Shown here piece after piece: positions 60,064-64,000 of a stretch of DNA of 64,000 nucleotides; the first letter of the stretch is position 1, and the number at the start of each line of letters is the position of its first letter. The notes under the pieces were generated by a model. That model saw only the letters and a list, made by a program, of their open reading frames with translations. It made no database searches and had not been told where the DNA came from. The stretch is from assembly GCF_021130785.1 (NCBI RefSeq), contig NW_025777955.1, positions 17,439-81,438 on the forward strand, read 5' to 3'. This stretch comes from Homalodisca vitripennis. Its lineage: Eukaryota > Arthropoda > Insecta > Hemiptera > Cicadellidae. A program made the position numbers and the translations under genes.

Positions 60064-60840
60064 TCAAACACCGTCAGCATACATTCTGTTGACGTATATT
60101 TCCTGTGTTCCTTGGTCAGTTTGCACTCTATATTTGTCAGCAAAATCTTCAAAGTCACTAGTTTCACTGTCACTGTCATCTCCATTCACGTGAATTATCA
60201 TTTCTCTCTACTTCTGTTTCAATGAACTCTTGTGCCCAAGCTTCTAAAATAGATTTTTTTGTGTGCTTTACGATATCCGTCCATTCTACGGTTGTAACTT
60301 GTTGAAGTCCTTATTCGGTTAACCTCCTAACTTCAGTCATGTTAAATGTTTTATTGTTCCGAGCAACGTGTCCCTTAACTTGTGGCCAAACCATTTCTAT
60401 TGCATTGAAATGGCGGATGGTAAAGGTGGCAGTCTCACAATTTTGTGTCCTTGGCTTTAGCCATCTCATCTTATAATATACTTGGGGACCGGTGGTTTAT
60501 TCATTTCACATATTTCTAACAACTCGGCTTTTGTAAAATCTTCTGCAAATTGTATGTTATGCTCGCGAAGCCATGCCTGAATTTCCGCTTTTTTGTTACC
60601 TTGCGTTGGGGCCTTATCTAAAATCTTGGAGTGGTATGGGGCGTTGTCCATAACAATAACCGATGGAGCAGAAAGGTTTGGTACAAGTGATTCTCTGAAC
60701 CATTTTGAAAAAGTGTCATGGTTCATTTCTTCATGGTAGTCTGTGGTTTGCTTTGAAGCAAATAACAAGCAATAATTAGCAACAAACCCTCCAGATGTAC
60801 CAGCGTGCAGTAAAATAAGCCTACCACTTTTGCCAATTTA
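60064..60840 (-). pseudogene. DD82E transposase, 3' part, unit 9
   Basis: The frame is open 60466-60768 (100 codons) through PPVPKYII and is then lost at an extra T near 60471. Further indels lie near 60415, 60423 and 60451. Sequence is otherwise as in unit 3, with the short GAACTCTTG variant of unit 5. Confidence 0.82.
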
Positions 60841-61915
60841 CTTTCAGTAATTAACAATTACGCCACAAACGTTAAAACTTGGTCACCATTTTCCATTGTA
60901 GCAGTAAATTTTATAATCTTTTATGAAAACTCCTATATTTTGTGACAGTTTTAACGGCGGCTTGATAGGAGTGTTACAAATAGAAATTTATCAATTAACA
61001 GAAAACCCTCTTTTTTTAGAAAGCGTAATTGCCAAAGTTAGAGTTTCCATAAATTTCTAGTGCACTATACTGCGTAATCGTGTCTTGAATATATATTTTC
61101 CCATTGGCGTATTATGGAGCTCTATACTTTAATTATTACTAGACGGTTTCCCACTATTGCTGACATGCTGCTGAATGTAAGGATGCTACTTATATTGTAA
61201 TCAAAACCGAGCTCCAGCACATAATAACAAACACAGTTGTTCTTGCCATTCTTACTGAAAACGATAGTTTGTAATAAATTGTAAGAAAAGGTAAGAAGAA
61301 GAAAAAAACCGCTGTTTCGACAATATTAAAGATAACGTCATAATGTTTTTTAAATAACTTGTACTAGTGTCATTAACATTTGACCCAAATTTGGCAAGAT
61401 TGAATTGATAAACTTATAACATATTGTATCATAAAAAACACGTACAGATAGACACATGAGAAACTAAGCACCGGAGACCCCAGTTGAATAGTGAAATACT
61501 TTATAGTCGAATAGATATAACTTCCGAATTGGCAAGGGTTGGAGGGGCAGCAAGCAGTGGGGAGACTGAGCCGCGGTGTTTGCCACGTTGGTGCGGGCAC
61601 TGCCGTGAGCGGTCACTTTCTCACCCGATCACTGAGAAGAGAACATGAGACGGTGCGCGCCAGCGTACTTACCAACAAACAATGCGTCAGTGTGTGTTGT
61701 CTTTTGATTGTTTATACTAGTAATCAGAAACGAAATTTCTCTAATTTAACACAAATATGTGCGATATTAATATGTTACCATTATAATACTATATAATAAT
61801 CTACAACTACTAAATAATTCGGATATCATGTAGGACAAATAATTTGGGTACTCTAAAACCTAATATTGCATTCACAGCACGAATATATTTATTGAGGGTG
61901 GCTGTCCAAAATACT

Positions 61916-62708
61916 TCAAACACCGTCAGCATACATTCTGTTGACGTATATTTCCTGTGTTCCTTGGTCAGTTTGCACTCTATATTTGTCAGCAAAATCT
62001 TCAAAGTCACTAGTTTCACTGTCACTGTCATCTCCATTCACGTGAATTATCATTTCCTCTACTTCTGTTTTCAATGAACTTCTTGTGCCCAAGCTTCTAA
62101 AATAGATTTTTTTGTGTGCTTTACGATATCCGTCCATTCTACGGTTGTAACTTGTTGAAGTCCTTCTTCGGTTAACCTCCTAACTTCAGTCATGTTAAAT
62201 GTTTTATTGTTCCGTAGCAACGTGTCCCTTAACTTGTGGCCAAACCATTTTCTATTGCATTGAAAATGGCGATGGTAAGGTGGCAGTCTCAATTTTATGT
62301 CCTTTGGCTTTAAGCCATCTCATCTATAATATACTTGGGGACCGGTGGTTTATTCATTTCACATATTTCTAACAACTCGGCTTTTGTATAATCTTCTGCA
62401 AATTGTATGTTATGCTCGCGAAGCCATGCCTGAATTTTCCGCTTTTTTGTTACCTTGCATTGGGGCCTTATCTATAAATCTTGGAGTGTATGGGGCGTTG
62501 TCCATAACAATAACCGATGGAGCAGCGAAAAGGTTTGGTTACAAGTGATTCTCTGAACCATTTTGAAAAAGTGTCCATTGTTCATTTCTTCATGGTAGTC
62601 TGTGGTTTGCTTTGAAAGCAAATGAGAGAGCAATAATTAGCAACAAAACCCTCCAATGGTACCAGCGTGCAGTAAAATAAGGTCCTACCCACTTTTTGGG
62701 CCAATTTA
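61916..62708 (-). pseudogene. DD82E transposase, 3' part, unit 10, fragmented
   Basis: Split into short frames (61916-62137 with the acidic tail and natural stop; 62071-62292 with FNMTEVRRLTEEG). Indels become dense above 62210. It carries the GTATAATC (EDYTK) variant of units 6-7 and the GAACTTCTTG variant of units 1-4. Confidence 0.8.
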
Positions 62709-63930
62709 CGTTTCAGTAAATAACCAATTACGCCACAAACGTTGAAATAACTTGGTTCTACACATTGTTCCATTGTACGCAGTAAAAATTTTATAATAAT
62801 CTGTTTATGAAATCTACCTATATTCTTTGTGACAGTTTCTTAACGGGCGGCTGTGATAGGAGTGTTACAATACGCAATTTTCAATTAACAGAAAAACCCT
62901 TCTTTTTTTAGAAAGCGTAATTTGCCCAAAGTTAGAGTTTCCATAAATTTCTAGTTGCACTATACTGGGGGTAATCGTGTGCCTTGAATATATCATTTTC
63001 CCATTCTGGCGTATTACTGGAGTGCTCTATACTTTAATGTATTACTAGAACGGTTTTCCCACTTATTGCTGACATGCTGCTGAATGTAAGGACTTGCTAC
63101 TTTATAATTGTTAAGTAAAACCGAGCCCATCAGCACATAAATAACATAAACTCTGTTGTTCTTGCACATTCTTAACTGAAAACGATAGTTTGTTAATAAA
63201 TTGTAAGAAAAGGTAGGTAAGTAGAAGAAGAAGAAAAGAAACCGCTGGTTTCGACAATATTAAAGATATCGTCATAATGTTTTTGGTTAAATAACCTTGT
63301 ACTATTGTCATTAACGATTTGACCACAAAATTTTGGCAAGATTGAGATTGGATAAATCTTATAACATATTGTATCTCATAAAAAACACGTACAGACTTTA
63401 GACACATGAGAAATAAGCACCGGAGACCCCCAGTTGAATAGTGAAAGACTTTATAGTCGTATAGAATTATAACTTTTTCCCCGAATTGGAAGGGGTGGAG
63501 AGGAGGCAGCGAGCAGTGGGGAGGACTGATGCTGCGGGGTTGCCACGTAGGTGCGGGCACACTTGCCGTGAGCGGATCACTTTTTCCACCGATCACTGAA
63601 GAAGAGAACACTGAGGACGGTCGCGAGCCAGCGTACTTACCAACAAAAACCAATCGTCAGTCAGTGTGTGTTGTCTTGTTTGATTGTTTATATACTTGAG
63701 TAATACAGAAAGCGAAATTTCTCACTCTAATTTAAACACTAAATATGTGCGAATATTAATATGTGAACCATTATACTAATATATTAATTAACAATCTAGC
63801 AACTACCAAAATATTCGGGGATATCATGTAGGACAAATAATTTGGGGTACTCTGAAATAAACTAATATTGCATATCAACAGCAGACCGAATTAGTATATT
63901 ATTGCTGGGGGCAATGTTTCATAAAATACT

Positions 63931-64000
63931 TCAAACACCGTCCAGCATACTTTCTGTTGACGTTATATTTTTCCCTTTTTTCCTGGCAGTTTGCATCTAT
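63931..64000 (-). pseudogene. DD82E transposase, 3' end, unit 11, cut by window
   Basis: Begins with the same stop-codon context (TCAAACACCGT) but is heavily corrupted by extra bases and is truncated by the window end. Confidence 0.6.

Larger units (their letters stand above)
44137..64000 (-). repeat. ~1.85-kb macrosatellite with truncated DD82E transposase, 10 full units plus one partial
   Basis: Units bounded at CTTTCAGTAATTAACA begin at 44141, 45990, 47845, 49692, 51534, 53383, 55240, 57097, 58981, 60841 and 62709. Lengths are 1849, 1855, 1847, 1842, 1849, 1857, 1857, 1884, 1860 and 1868 bp; the eleventh is cut by the window. Each unit, read on the minus strand, holds about 1,070 bp of non-coding DNA and about 780 bp encoding the 3' part of a transposase. 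The left edge (about 44137) shares TTTACTTTCAG with the unit junctions, so the amplification breakpoint lies there. Substitutions shared by neighbouring units show that these are true copies rather than one sequence misassembled. Apparent lengths grow rightwards mainly through small insertions. Confidence 0.95.

Overview
This is eukaryotic, AT-rich, repeat-dominated DNA, almost certainly from an arthropod and most likely an insect (possibly a hemipteran). The evidence is the mobile elements: an insect-type env-bearing Ty3/gypsy provirus (errantivirus-like), a decayed mariner transposase, a non-LTR retrotransposon fragment, and a DD82E transposase of the IS630-Tc1-mariner group. I see no host gene I can name, no tRNA, no rRNA and no CRISPR array.

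Layout. 1-1.1 kb: multiply frameshifted mariner-like transposase relic with DD41D spacing. 1.1-18.0 kb: AT-rich DNA with microsatellites, one exon-like ORF (3064-3261) and a long foldback repeat near 15.4-15.6 kb. 17,999-32,668: a complete LTR provirus with 823-bp LTRs that differ at 5 positions, a 4-bp target duplication (TCGT), a primer-binding site, gag, protease, an SGNH (GDSL-like) hydrolase domain, RT-RNase H-integrase, an env related to baculovirus F proteins, and a polypurine tract. Env is broken by frameshifts and by a nested 1.2-kb non-LTR retrotransposon. 32.7-35.3 kb: AT-rich DNA. 35.3-38.2 kb: twelve tandem copies of a 243-bp satellite in which a three-unit block recurs. 38.2-44.1 kb: AT-rich DNA. 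44.1-64.0 kb: ten full and one partial tandem copies of a ~1.85-kb unit, each carrying the same 3' part of a DD82E transposase on the minus strand plus ~1 kb of non-coding DNA.

How the parts work together. In the provirus, a G-GGA-AAC heptamer with a hairpin 5 nt downstream sits in the end of gag and leads into the protease frame, the classic arrangement for -1 frameshifting. A strong splice donor just after the primer-binding site is phase-compatible with an acceptor before env, as expected for a spliced env mRNA. The SGNH domain between protease and RT is the most unusual component and is itself frameshifted in this copy. The transposase array looks like a macrosatellite built from a truncated element: every unit has the second catalytic Asp and the Glu, and none has the N-terminal half.

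Caution: small-indel density rises strongly after about 57 kb and is extreme after 62.2 kb. This looks like uncorrected long-read error, so breaks in the last copies, and perhaps some single-base breaks in the provirus, may not be biological.
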